A stretch of DNA of 29,362 nt. It comes from UBA4844 sp050943255 (GTDB taxonomy: Bacteria > Bacillota > Syntrophomonadia > Syntrophomonadales > Syntrophomonadaceae). Location: the NCBI GenBank assembly GCA_050943255.1, contig JBMNOV010000020.1:1-29362 (forward strand), given 5' to 3'. Below, piece after piece: positions 7,614-14,497 of this stretch (positions within the stretch are counted from its first letter, which is position 1; each line of letters starts with the position of its first letter). Position numbers and translations under genes: made by a program. Below the pieces are notes generated by a model. The model was given only the letters and a program-made list of their open reading frames with translations. It did no database searches and was not told the DNA's origin.

Positions 7614-7883
7614 TGCCGTGCACCTAGCCTCGAAGATATTCTCCAAGCGTTACTTGAACAGTTAACTCCATTCAGGCTACCCTGCGTCACATGAGATTAA
7701 TTCCTTAGTGCTGCTTCCTTCCGGACCTGACACGGTTCAGAATGTCCCATTGCGCCGGACCCAAACTTCTTAGCCACTTATTCAAGCCAGACCTTACAGA
7801 ATAAACCCTTAGCTCAGGAATTCAATCCTGCTGTAGCGGGTTGCAGGTTACAGGGCACCGCTAATTCCCCATCTAGCACGGCA
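7614..7883 (-). ncRNA. ffs: Signal recognition particle RNA, large Firmicutes type
   Basis: This about 270-nt RNA is the scaffold of the signal recognition particle. The 5' end TGCCGTGC pairs with the 3' end GCACGGCA (7614-7621). The conserved Ffh-binding apical hairpin is visible as GTCCGGAAGGAAGCAGCA on the minus strand near 7709-7726. The 5' part contains the Alu-domain segment with GGGGAATTAGCGGTGCCC, characteristic of the long Bacillus/Clostridium form. A promoter lies upstream and a terminator downstream. Position next to dnaX matches Bacillus. End positions are accurate to a few bases. Confidence 0.93.
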
Positions 7884-7910
7884 AATCTTTTTTTATCTCA
7901 CGGTCTACTT

Positions 7911-7939
7911 ATTTTACATTCTTTTCTCCCTCTTGGCAA
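7911..7939 (-). promoter_or_regulatory. Promoter of the SRP RNA gene
   Basis: Minus strand TTGCCA (7934-7939) and TAAAAT (7911-7916) are 17 bases apart, placing transcription start about 20 bases before the mature RNA. The -35 overlaps an inverted repeat (TTGGCAA 7933-7939 with TTGCCAA 7951-7957) just after nfo. Confidence 0.6.
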
Positions 7940-7989
7940 CCGGTAAGCCCTTGCCAAAATTTAACCACTTACTAAACTATTTTTAAAAG

Positions 7990-8829
7990 TTACCTTAAAC
8001 TCTTTAAGGTTGCAATATCCCGGTCAATTCCTGTCAACGGTGTTTCCAAAATAAACGGTAAATCTCTAAAAAATTCGTTATTTATCAAGTTATTAAATCC
8101 GGATAATCCAATAAAACCATCGCCAATATGTGCATGGCGATCATGCTTGGAACCTAATTCCTTTTGGCTATCATTACAATGTATTAATTTAATCGCTTTA
8201 CGCCCGAAGCTTTTGTCAATTTCAGCTAAAACATTAATGATTCCTTCCCTGGTAGCTACATCATAACCAGCCGCAAACACATGGCAGGTATCCAGGCAAA
8301 TACCTACCTGTTCCTTGTTGTTTATTAACTCCAGAATACGGTTAAGCTCGGTAAAATCCTTACCTATCTCGCTACCCTGCCCTGACATGGTTTCTAAACA
8401 AATTGTTACATTGCCCTTATAACTATCTATAATACTATTTATCAGTCCTGCTGTCCTTTCTATCCCCTGTTCAACCGTGCTTTTAGTATAGTTGCCCGGA
8501 TGCAGCACCAAATAATCAGCCCCTATTAAGCTGCAGCGCTCCAGATCCTCTATTACTACCTGGCGGGCGAATTCATATAAGTCGTCCTTGACCGCTGCTG
8601 GGTTACAAACGTAAGGGATATGAACAATTACCGGATTAATATTATGTTCTTTAAGAGTCTTCGCAAAGTATTCAACTTCCTCTTCCGTTAACTTACGAGC
8701 CCCACTCCCCCGGGGATTACGTATAAAAATCTGTAATACCTCCAAGCCCCTGGCTATAGCCTCATCAGCAGTATGTTTTAATCCTTTCCCAATAGGTAAA
8801 TGTGCTCCGAATCTAGGTATTTTATTAAT
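7990..8829 (-). CDS. nfo: Endonuclease IV (apurinic/apyrimidinic endonuclease), probable AUU start
   Basis: Endonuclease IV cleaves DNA at abasic sites, using a three-metal centre in a TIM barrel. The metal ligands are all recognisable in order: the His in VIVHIPYVCN, the His in LVLHPGNY, Glu in CLETMSG, Asp and His in LDTCHVFAAGYD, the His in LIHCND, Asp and His in KHDRHAHIGDG, and Glu in FILETP. Homology to the first barrel strand (FGAHLPIGKG) begins upstream of the first ordinary start codon (TTG at 8745). The in-frame stop TAA at 8830-8832 leaves only ATT (8829) or ATA (8820) as starts. A GGGAGTGA-like site lies upstream of ATT. From ATT the protein is 279 residues, the family's usual length. 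Confidence 0.85.
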   Translation of the reverse strand: MNKIPRFGAHLPIGKGLKHTADEAIARGLEVLQIFIRNPRGSGARKLTEEEVEYFAKTLKEHNINPVIVHIPYVCNPAAVKDDLYEFARQVVIEDLERCSLIGADYLVLHPGNYTKSTVEQGIERTAGLINSIIDSYKGNVTICLETMSGQGSEIGKDFTELNRILELINNKEQVGICLDTCHVFAAGYDVATREGIINVLAEIDKSFGRKAIKLIHCNDSQKELGSKHDRHAHIGDGFIGLSGFNNLINNEFFRDLPFILETPLTGIDRDIATLKSLR

Positions 8830-8832
8830 TTA

Positions 8833-9023
8833 AGGTCACTCCCTATTTGGATTTTTTAGTACAACTAAACTATAACTATTATCCCCGATTCGAATTACTC
8901 CTGCTCTTTTTCTTGTGAAAAATAGCAAAAGAAATTCCCGATCTATGTCTGAAAACCATGTTTACAATCTCTTCCACGATAATTATGACCTATTGCCCCA
9001 ATATTTGTTCCTTTATACACATT
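8833..9023. other. nfo upstream gap, nothing recognised
   Basis: Apart from the nfo ribosome binding site (about 8835-8842) this AT-rich stretch shows no gene, RNA or convincing promoter to me. nfo may have its own weak promoter here, because a strong terminator separates it from the cupin gene. Confidence 0.4.
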
Positions 9024-9060
9024 AAAACCGTCCCCTGAAGTTTATTACCTCCAGGGGACT
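9024..9060 (-). terminator. Terminator of the hcp-ygbA-cupin operon
   Basis: GTCCCCTG (9030-9037) pairs with CAGGGGAC (9052-9059), giving a strong GC-rich stem with a 14-base loop. On the minus strand the stem is followed by GGTTTTAAT. It lies about 28 bases after the cupin gene. Confidence 0.72.
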
Positions 9061-9088
9061 TTCTCTAATGCTTTAGTTTTCTTGCATA

Positions 9089-9430
9089 CTATTCTGCTTT
9101 TACTGCTGTCTTCTTCGTATTAGGTACTTTTATTACGTAAACGGAAAATGCACAGCCTTGATTGGCTTCCAGGGCGTGGGGAATATGGAATGGACTAACC
9201 ACAATATTCTCGGCCTGAACTACCTGGGTCTCTTCTCCGATGGTTATCGCACCACAACCTTCAATTACCTGAAAAAGAACATCGACAGGAGTCTTATGTG
9301 ATGGCACTTTCTCCCCCGGTTCCAGGTACAAATTAATAATACCAATTTCCGGCATATCTATGACCGGCCTGCCTTTTACGCCCCAACCAGTCTTAATAAA
9401 GGACAACTCATTTACTTTAATTACTTTCAT
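9089..9430 (-). CDS. Small single-domain cupin protein
   Basis: The 113-residue protein folds as one cupin barrel. Motif 1 is degenerate (LEPGEKVPSHKTPVDVLFQVIEGCG, about residues 36-60, with one His at about 45), and motif 2 (VSPFHIPHALEAN, about 78-90) has two histidines, so a mononuclear metal site is possible but not certain. The substrate is unknown. ATG at 9430 has AAGGGGGC upstream. It is 55 bases after ygbA and is the last gene before a strong terminator, so it is probably controlled with hcp. A role in nitrosative or oxidative stress is inference from that neighbourhood. Confidence 0.8.
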   Translation of the reverse strand: MKVIKVNELSFIKTGWGVKGRPVIDMPEIGIINLYLEPGEKVPSHKTPVDVLFQVIEGCGAITIGEETQVVQAENIVVSPFHIPHALEANQGCAFSVYVIKVPNTKKTAVKAE

Positions 9431-9485
9431 TAAAATTGCCCCCTTTTTCTAAAAATAATCTTTTATGCTCTTTAGTAAGACACAT

Positions 9486-9809
9486 TCATTCTTTATTACT
9501 CTTAAATATTTTCCGGTAAGTATATCTAAGGGATAGTATCGGACTTTTTAATAACATTTTAGGGCCAGAATATCGCATAACTTCTTTTATCTTTACTCTC
9601 ATTTCCGGCTTATAACAATGAACCTTGCATTTTGAGCATACGGGTTTGTTATCTCCGTAAAAACATTTAACAATACGCTGTTCCGTATAATTTAACAGAT
9701 TCAAACAATCGGCACAAAGTTCCCTGTTTTTTGAATCATGCTTTTCGTTGCAAAACATCATAATCATTTTATGAACTGTTATTTTTTCTAAGCGTCTTGA
9801 AAAGGCCAT
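9486..9809 (-). CDS. ygbA: YgbA-family protein ('nitrous oxide-stimulated promoter' family)
   Basis: This is a 107-residue basic, cysteine-rich protein. The family marks are an N-terminal RRLEKITVHKMI region, the ELCADCLNLLNYTEQR segment, then KCFYGDNKPVCSKCKVHCYKPEMR, and the MRYSGPKMLLKSPILSLRY C-terminus. In enterobacteria ygbA belongs to the nitric-oxide-responsive regulon that also includes hcp, so its position 31 bases after hcp is meaningful. The six clustered cysteines suggest a metal site (inference). I start it at ATG 9809, which has GGGGGT four bases upstream; a TTG ten codons earlier (9839) is possible but lacks a site. The biochemical role was unclear to me beyond the NO link. 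Confidence 0.82.
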   Translation of the reverse strand: MAFSRRLEKITVHKMIMMFCNEKHDSKNRELCADCLNLLNYTEQRIVKCFYGDNKPVCSKCKVHCYKPEMRVKIKEVMRYSGPKMLLKSPILSLRYTYRKIFKSNKE

Positions 9810-9840
9810 ATTACCCCCGATAAAATCAATACACTTCAAT

Positions 9841-11472
9841 TTAGGCTTTTAAAAACATTGCTATATCATCATCAATTGAACCGATCCCGGCAATTGCGAA
9901 AGTATCCACAAGAACTTTAGTAACGTTCGGTGACAGGAATGCAGGCAGGGTAGGTCCTAAGTGTATGTTTTTAACACCCAGGTACAACAGTGCCAAGAGC
10001 ACTATAACCGCCTTCTGTTCATACCAGGAGATATTGTAGGCTATAGGAAGATCGTTTACATCATCCAGGCCAAATACCTCTTTTAGTTTCAACGCGATCA
10101 AGGCTAGTGAATAGGAGTCATTACACTGTCCACCATCAAGTAATCTGGGAATTCCATCAATATTGCCTAAACCTAATTTATTATATTTATACTTGGCACA
10201 GCCTGCAGTTAATATAACTGTATCCTGGGGCAGTTTCTTAGCAAAATCACTGTAGTACTCTCTGCTCTTCATTCTTCCATCACAACCGGCCATAACAAAG
10301 AACTTTTTAATAGCACCAGATTTTACCGCATCAACCACTTTATCTGCCAATGCAAATACCTGTTCATGCGCAAATCCCCCTACAATAGTCCCCTTTTCTA
10401 TTTCTGCCGGTGTCGGCAGAGTCTTAGCCAAATTAATAATCTTGGAAAAATCCTTCTTACCGTTCTGGTCTGCTTCTATATGTTCACAACCAGGGTAGCC
10501 AACCGCACCGGTAGTAAATATTCTGGACCGGACTTCTTCGCTCTTAGGCGGCACAATACAGTTGGTGGTAATTATGATAGGACCGTGGAAAGATTCAAAT
10601 TCCGTAAGCTGTTTCCACCAAGCATTTCCATAATTACCTACCAGGTTATCATACTTCTTAAATGCTGGATAGTAATGTGCTGGCAGCATTTCGCTGTGGG
10701 TATAAACATCCACACCGGTTCCTTTTGTCTGCTCTAGCAGTTGCTCCAGGTCGTTCAGGTCATGACCCGAAATTAAAATGGCGGGATTTTTTCTTACCCC
10801 TATATTTACTTCGGTCAATTCCGGATTTCCATATTTGGATGTATTAGCTTCATCAAGCATAGCCATGGTGGTAACACCAAACTCACCTGTCTTTAAGGTC
10901 AGAGCTACAAGATCATCCACCGTGAGGCTGTCATCCAGGGTAGCTGCCAGTGCTTCGTAAATAAAAGCATAAATTTCTTCCTTTTCCCAGCCTAGAATTA
11001 GAGCGTGGTGCGCATATGCCGCCATACCTTTCACACCATAAATAATAAGTTCTCTTAAGGACCGAACATCTTCGTTTTCCGTAGCTAATACGCCAACCGT
11101 AGTAGCTTTGTTGAGCATAGATTCTTGGGAGTGGACTTCAAAGGTAGCTGCATCATGCCAGTTAGCTGCCGGCACCTTCCCTCTAAGTTCATCTCTTAAT
11201 AGCAACAGTTTGTTAATTTCTCTTACAAAGGCTGCTTCGTCGAAATTCACATTGGTAATAGTCATAAATAAGGCGTTAAGCACTTCATGGTTGACCTTAC
11301 TTATTTCCTTGACATCAAGGTTTCCTTTAACAACGATTTCAGAAATCCCCTTAATGGTGTAGATCAGTAAATCCTGAAAATTGGCGACTTCTGCGGTTTT
11401 ACCGCAAACTCCCCTAATTTCACAACCTCTTCCTTTGGCAGTTTCCTGGCACTGGTAACAAAACATACTCAT
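9841..11472 (-). CDS. hcp: Hybrid cluster protein (hydroxylamine reductase family), class I
   Basis: Hcp carries a cubane cluster and an unusual hybrid Fe-S-O cluster; in enterobacteria it acts on nitric oxide, and it also reduces hydroxylamine in vitro. The N-terminal spacing C5-x2-C8-x8-C17-x5-C23 is the class I (anaerobe) form. Hybrid-cluster ligands are visible further on: His/Glu in THSEMLPAH, Cys in NCIVPP, the persulfide Cys in GYPGCEH, Cys in AGCAKYKYN, Cys in GGQCNDSYS, and Glu/Lys in WYEQKAV. It is 543 residues from ATG 11472, preceded by AAGGAGGG. An in-frame GTG at 11550 has no ribosome binding site. First gene of hcp-ygbA-cupin, with a Crp/Fnr-type regulator gene upstream. No hcr reductase gene is next to it. 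Confidence 0.95.
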   Translation of the reverse strand: MSMFCYQCQETAKGRGCEIRGVCGKTAEVANFQDLLIYTIKGISEIVVKGNLDVKEISKVNHEVLNALFMTITNVNFDEAAFVREINKLLLLRDELRGKVPAANWHDAATFEVHSQESMLNKATTVGVLATENEDVRSLRELIIYGVKGMAAYAHHALILGWEKEEIYAFIYEALAATLDDSLTVDDLVALTLKTGEFGVTTMAMLDEANTSKYGNPELTEVNIGVRKNPAILISGHDLNDLEQLLEQTKGTGVDVYTHSEMLPAHYYPAFKKYDNLVGNYGNAWWKQLTEFESFHGPIIITTNCIVPPKSEEVRSRIFTTGAVGYPGCEHIEADQNGKKDFSKIINLAKTLPTPAEIEKGTIVGGFAHEQVFALADKVVDAVKSGAIKKFFVMAGCDGRMKSREYYSDFAKKLPQDTVILTAGCAKYKYNKLGLGNIDGIPRLLDGGQCNDSYSLALIALKLKEVFGLDDVNDLPIAYNISWYEQKAVIVLLALLYLGVKNIHLGPTLPAFLSPNVTKVLVDTFAIAGIGSIDDDIAMFLKA

Positions 11473-11708
11473 TAATAAACCCTCCTTGTACAATATAGTT
11501 AGTATTCCGACGTACTGAAAAATCAAACTTTTAATCTCTTGAACAACCACATAGGAATTCTGATACCTTTTGTCTAAATTTTCTCGTAGTGGCAGGGGCT
11601 TCGATGTCCCTCCTTGGGAAGCTTATTTTGTTGGACTTTTCATAGCACGTCTTAAAATCGTTTATGGTTTTGAAGTCTTAATTCGATAAAATCTATCTCA
11701 TAAATAGA

Positions 11709-11750
11709 ATTATACTAAAAGAGTATCTGAAGTATGTTGCCTAGGCAACA
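11709..11750 (-). promoter_or_regulatory. hcp promoter with a perfect palindromic activator site
   Basis: TGTTGCCTAGGCAACA (11735-11750) is a perfect 16-bp palindrome of the two-half-site kind bound by Crp/Fnr dimers. On the minus strand a TATAAT -10 (11709-11714) follows, with no -35 match at the right spacing. The palindrome centre falls about 41 bases upstream of the predicted start (near 11702), the classical class II activation position. Activation of hcp by the adjacent regulator is a strong inference. The leader to the hcp ATG is about 230 bases and shows no recognised riboswitch. Confidence 0.75.
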
Positions 11751-11790
11751 AAATAATATTTTTCCCCAAAAAAATAACACCTTCCGGTGT

Positions 11791-12474
11791 CTAATGCTTC
11801 ATTTCGTTAGTGCTTTCATAAAGCCGAAAGGAACTTTTGTCGTAATCAATCAAGCCGTCGTCTTTCATTCGCGACAATTCCCTCGATAAAGCACTTCTAT
11901 CTGCACCCAAATAATCGGCTAGTTCTTGTCTGCCCATGGGCACCGTGAAGTAAAGGCTGCTATTTCGCTGGGCTTGCCGGGAAAGAAAAACCAAAATCTT
12001 CTCCCGCAGCGTTTTCCTTGACATAATTTCTAACTTTTCCATTAGCTGTATATTTTTTTGGGCAATTAGAAAAATTATATTATCGATAAGCTGGTGGTGA
12101 AACTCACATGCCTGGGGACAGGAATGAAGCGTCTTAGCAAAAGAAAGAAATAAAACCTCGCAGTCAGTGGCGGCCCGAAAAGATACTGTGCTATTATAAT
12201 ACCTATTGCAGACAAAGGTTTCCCCAAAAATGCCCTTTTCCAATATAATAGCTAAAATAGCTGTATTTCCCCAAACATCCTCCTTCAGCATCTGAACTGT
12301 TCCACTTAAAACTATACCAATAGAATTGATTTTTTCACCGGAATGGGTAATATAATTTCCTTTTTTATAAGATTTGGCATAAGGGTTCAGACAATTGAAC
12401 AAAGATTCCATATCTGTCCGATTTATATTCTGGAAAAGCTGGTTATCATATAGCAAATCAATATATTTTTCCAT
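11791..12474 (-). CDS. Crp/Fnr-family transcriptional regulator, probably the activator of hcp
   Basis: The 227-residue protein has an N-terminal cyclic-nucleotide-binding-like beta barrel (about 15-125), a dimerisation helix (about 130-155) and a C-terminal winged helix (about 160-220), with the helix-turn-helix GRQELADYLGADRSALSREL. It lacks the N-terminal cysteine cluster pattern of Fnr, so oxygen sensing by a [4Fe-4S] cluster is not indicated. It resembles the HcpR-type regulators that are genomically linked to hcp, some of which bind haem; effector unknown here. I choose ATG 12474, which has GGGAGG eight bases upstream, over a TTG six codons earlier. Degenerate and perfect palindromes flank the gene. 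Confidence 0.85.
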   Translation of the reverse strand: MEKYIDLLYDNQLFQNINRTDMESLFNCLNPYAKSYKKGNYITHSGEKINSIGIVLSGTVQMLKEDVWGNTAILAIILEKGIFGETFVCNRYYNSTVSFRAATDCEVLFLSFAKTLHSCPQACEFHHQLIDNIIFLIAQKNIQLMEKLEIMSRKTLREKILVFLSRQAQRNSSLYFTVPMGRQELADYLGADRSALSRELSRMKDDGLIDYDKSSFRLYESTNEMKH

Positions 12475-12505
12475 ATTCTTTTCCTCCCACAAGCACTATA
12501 AAATA

Positions 12506-12519
12506 GTCGCAACGGCAAC
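12506..12519 (-). promoter_or_regulatory. Degenerate copy of the hcp palindrome ahead of the regulator gene
   Basis: On the minus strand the sequence is GTTGC-CGTT-GCGAC, against GTTGC-N4-GCAAC upstream of hcp (one mismatch in ten). It lies between a TATAGT-like -10 (12495-12500) and where the -35 would be, a position that would suit autorepression. This is inference from sequence similarity. Confidence 0.45.
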
Positions 12520-12628
12520 GCTTTGCGGGTAGCTGTTCGTTAAGGGTAGTCATGAAAATCTGTCATATTAAAATATCTTATCACATCTAACCCAGGTGTG
12601 AATACCTCGGCGCGATTCCAAAACCAAA

Positions 12629-12667
12629 AATTTAAAAGGGGTTCCGGATTAAACTCGGAAACCCCTT
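12629..12667 (-). terminator. Terminator after tRNA-Ser(GGA)
   Basis: AAGGGGTTCCG (12636-12646) pairs with CGGAAACCCCTT (12656-12667) and a T-rich tail follows on the minus strand (TTTTAAATTTTT). It separates the serine tRNA from the Crp/Fnr-type regulator gene. The plus strand also has a T run nearby, so it may act in both directions. Confidence 0.75.
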
Positions 12668-12736
12668 GGTAATTCTTTTTTACAACCCTTTACTACCTTC
12701 GGACACACTAGTGTTCACTTGGTTCATCAATAAAAA

Positions 12737-12831
12737 TGGCGGAGAGGAAGGGATTCGAACCCTTGAGGGAGCTATTAACCCCCTACTCGATTTCCAATCG
12801 AGCGCCTTCAGCCAAACTCAGCCACCTCTCC
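12737..12831 (-). tRNA. tRNA-Ser(GGA)
   Basis: 95 nt including an encoded CCA. The anticodon loop reads TTGGAAA, giving anticodon GGA (reads UCC and UCU). A long variable arm, the GGTTCGAATCC T-arm and the GGAGAGG acceptor stem mark it as a serine tRNA with discriminator G. Its anticodon pairs with the UCC specifier of the T-box upstream of the serine genes in this window. Confidence 0.96.
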
Positions 12832-12945
12832 ACGTCAATATATTTAGTTTAAATGTTATATATATCAAACTGTCAGCTTTATTATTTTACCTTATAAACC
12901 GTTTACCTGCAAGCTACCGTAATGGTTTTCTTTTTTTATTTAAAA

Positions 12946-12990
12946 TGGTAGAGAGAGTGGGACGCGTGCTCCGGAGACGGGCGACGTGGG
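12946..12990 (-). pseudogene. Possible decayed tRNA-Ser 3' end with a GC-rich tail
   Basis: Bases 12946-12962 match the 3' end of tRNA-Ser(CGA) at 15 of 17 positions and still end in ACCA on the minus strand. The neighbouring 12961-12990 is strikingly GC-rich in an AT-rich gap and does not form a proper T-arm. It looks like a remnant of a tRNA gene or of a tRNA-end duplication left by an integration event. It is too short to prove either. Confidence 0.4.
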
Positions 12991-12999
12991 AACATTACT

Positions 13000-13026
13000 A
13001 TAGCTCTACTTAATTAGCAGAGCTAT
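13000..13026. repeat. 8-bp inverted repeat between serine tRNAs
   Basis: ATAGCTCT and AGAGCTAT pair around an 11-base loop just downstream of tRNA-Ser(CGA). No T run follows on the minus strand, so it may be an RNA processing or stability hairpin, not a full terminator. Confidence 0.4.
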
Positions 13027-13036
13027 GTTGTTCAAA

Positions 13037-13131
13037 TGGCGGAGAGAGTGGGATTCGAACCCACGGAGCCGCTGCAAACGGCTCACACGATTTCGAGTCG
13101 TGCGCTTTAAACCGGACTCAGCCATCTCTCC
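13037..13131 (-). tRNA. tRNA-Ser(CGA)
   Basis: 95 nt with encoded CCA. The anticodon loop ACTCGAAAT gives CGA (reads UCG). The long variable arm and GGTTCGAATCC T-arm are present. It is 78 bases downstream of tadA on the same strand. Confidence 0.96.
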
Positions 13132-13209
13132 ATAAATTTTTTGTAAGCACTTTGGACTATTATCATACCTTATCCTTTTATACACCGGTCAGTCATATTT
13201 AAATCAAAC

Positions 13210-13668
13210 TCAGTTACCTATCCTTTTTGAGTTAAAAAAATCCTTCAATATTTGCTCGCATTCATCAGCCATTACCCCTGATTTAGTTATTACCCGGTGG
13301 TTTAATGCTGGATGATCCAAAAGATCTAGTACCGAACCTGCTGCTCCGGCTTTAGGGTCATAAGCTCCATAAACCAGTCGCCTTAACCGAGCCTGAACCA
13401 TAGCCCCCGCACACATACAACACGGCTCCAAGGTTACATACATGGTAGCATCTGTTAAACGCCAGTGGCCAATCCTCTGGGAAGCTCTTCTGAGAGCTAG
13501 GATTTCAGCGTGAGCAGTAGCATCTCCCCGTGCTTCTTTCTCATTACGAGCTTGAGCTATTATCTCACTATTTATAACTATTACTGCCCCTACAGGAATT
13601 TCTTGGTTTTCTCTAGCTTCCTGTGCTAGAGCTAGGGCTTTTTTCATGTAGTGTTCATGGGTTTCCAT
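13210..13668 (-). CDS. tadA: tRNA-specific adenosine deaminase (A34 to inosine)
   Basis: TadA converts the wobble adenosine of tRNA-Arg(ACG) to inosine, so that one tRNA reads CGU, CGC and CGA. The 152-residue protein shows the cytidine-deaminase zinc motifs TAHAEI (His ligand and catalytic Glu, near 52-57) and PCCMCAGAM (two Cys ligands, near 82-90), with the family's PVGAVIV near the start. I choose ATG 13668, which has GGAAG eight bases upstream; the ATG at 13689 would lie at the predicted transcription start and lacks a site. It has its own promoter. Its substrate tRNA-Arg(ACG) is encoded only 300 bases upstream. In Bacillus tadA sits close to the SRP RNA gene; here a stress cassette lies between them. 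Confidence 0.93.
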   Translation of the reverse strand: METHEHYMKKALALAQEARENQEIPVGAVIVINSEIIAQARNEKEARGDATAHAEILALRRASQRIGHWRLTDATMYVTLEPCCMCAGAMVQARLRRLVYGAYDPKAGAAGSVLDLLDHPALNHRVITKSGVMADECEQILKDFFNSKRIGN

Positions 13669-13694
13669 TGCATATCTTCCAACCTGCATTTAAG

Positions 13695-13724
13695 ATTGTA
13701 GGTTATAAGCTGGTATGGTGTCAA
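13695..13724 (-). promoter_or_regulatory. Promoter of tadA
   Basis: Minus strand TTGACA (13719-13724) and TACAAT (13695-13700) are 18 bases apart. The predicted start falls at or near the first in-frame ATG (13689), which favours translation from the second ATG at 13668. Confidence 0.65.
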
Positions 13725-13749
13725 GAAGACCCTACCAACTACCTCTATA

Positions 13750-13778
13750 AAAAAATAAATCCCACAATTTCTTGTGGA
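13750..13778 (-). terminator. Terminator of the four-tRNA transcript
   Basis: CCACAA, a four-base loop and TTGTGG (13762-13777) are followed on the minus strand by GATTTATTTTTTTAT. It lies just after tRNA-Arg(CCT) and separates it from tadA. Confidence 0.78.
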
Positions 13779-13793
13779 AAGCATTTACTATAA

Positions 13794-13870
13794 TGGTGCG
13801 CCCGGAGGGACTCGAACCCCCGGCCCACGGTTTAGGAAACCGTTGCTCTATCCTACTGAGCCACGGGCGC
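13794..13870 (-). tRNA. tRNA-Arg(CCT)
   Basis: 77 nt with encoded CCA. The anticodon loop TTCCTAA gives CCT (reads AGG). Acceptor stem GCGCCCG pairs with CGGGCGC, and the T-arm GGTTCGAGTCC is standard. Confidence 0.95.
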
Positions 13871-13982
13871 GAATCAATAATAATTATTAATTATGGCACT
13901 GTATACGCAAAATAAGGATAGATTCTTTAATATGTTCAGAATTACACAATTTAAGCTATAATTTATCCTTCTGATTAAATGA

Positions 13983-14059
<77 letters not shown>

Positions 14060-14062
14060 ACA

Positions 14063-14156
14063 TGGCGGAGAGAGAGGGATTCGAACCCTCGAAGCAGCTT
14101 CTAACCGCTTACTCGCTTAGCAGGCGAGCGCCTTCAGCCTACTCGGCCATCTCTCC
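14063..14156 (-). tRNA. tRNA-Ser(GCT)
   Basis: 94 nt with encoded CCA. The anticodon loop CTGCTAA gives GCT (reads AGC and AGU). A long variable arm and GGTTCGAATCC T-arm are present. Only three bases separate it from tRNA-Arg(ACG), so both come from one precursor. Confidence 0.96.
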
Positions 14157-14203
14157 AATAATATTTAGTTTAATTTTGAATCTTTTTTGCAATTCAAAGT
14201 TAA

Positions 14204-14293
14204 TGGCGGAGGAGGTGGGATTCGAACCCACGGAACCCGCAAAGGTTCAACGGTTTTCAAGACCGCCTCCTTCAACCGCTCGGACACCCCTCC
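14204..14293 (-). tRNA. tRNA-Ser(TGA)
   Basis: 90 nt with encoded CCA. The anticodon loop CTTGAAA gives TGA (reads UCA and by wobble other UCN codons). The long variable arm and discriminator G fit serine. It is the first gene after a near-consensus promoter. Confidence 0.96.
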
Positions 14294-14332
14294 AACATCG
14301 AAGGATGCTTCAATCTCATCAATGCATATGAA

Positions 14333-14361
14333 AGTATAGCACAGGCTTAAAGCATTGTCAA
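14333..14361 (-). promoter_or_regulatory. Strong promoter of the tRNA cluster
   Basis: Minus strand TTGACA (14356-14361) and TATACT (14333-14338) are 17 bases apart, a near-perfect housekeeping promoter. Transcription would start about 30 bases before tRNA-Ser(TGA) and run through Ser(GCT), Arg(ACG) and Arg(CCT). Confidence 0.8.
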
Positions 14362-14497
14362 TATGCGCATTCTAGCAACTATCTTGCAATTTTCTGACCA
14401 GTTTTTTAACTCTTTTAGAGCCTATGTTTCTGTTCCATTACATTCGTTTTTTCTAGCGCTAATCGTAGGATAACGAACACCAGTTTGTTTTGATCCT

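Noticed and set aside
10366..10847. Plus-strand open frames across hcp
   Set aside because: They run opposite to a well-conserved gene, have no ribosome binding sites and no recognisable sequence.
12666..13013. Plus-strand open frame over tRNA-Ser(GGA)
   Set aside because: It is translated from tRNA and spacer sequence, with the typical GEEGIRTLEG artefact.
14062..14331. Plus-strand open frame across tRNA genes (a MAEREGFEPS-like protein)
   Set aside because: This is the well-known false protein translated from the complement of tRNA genes.
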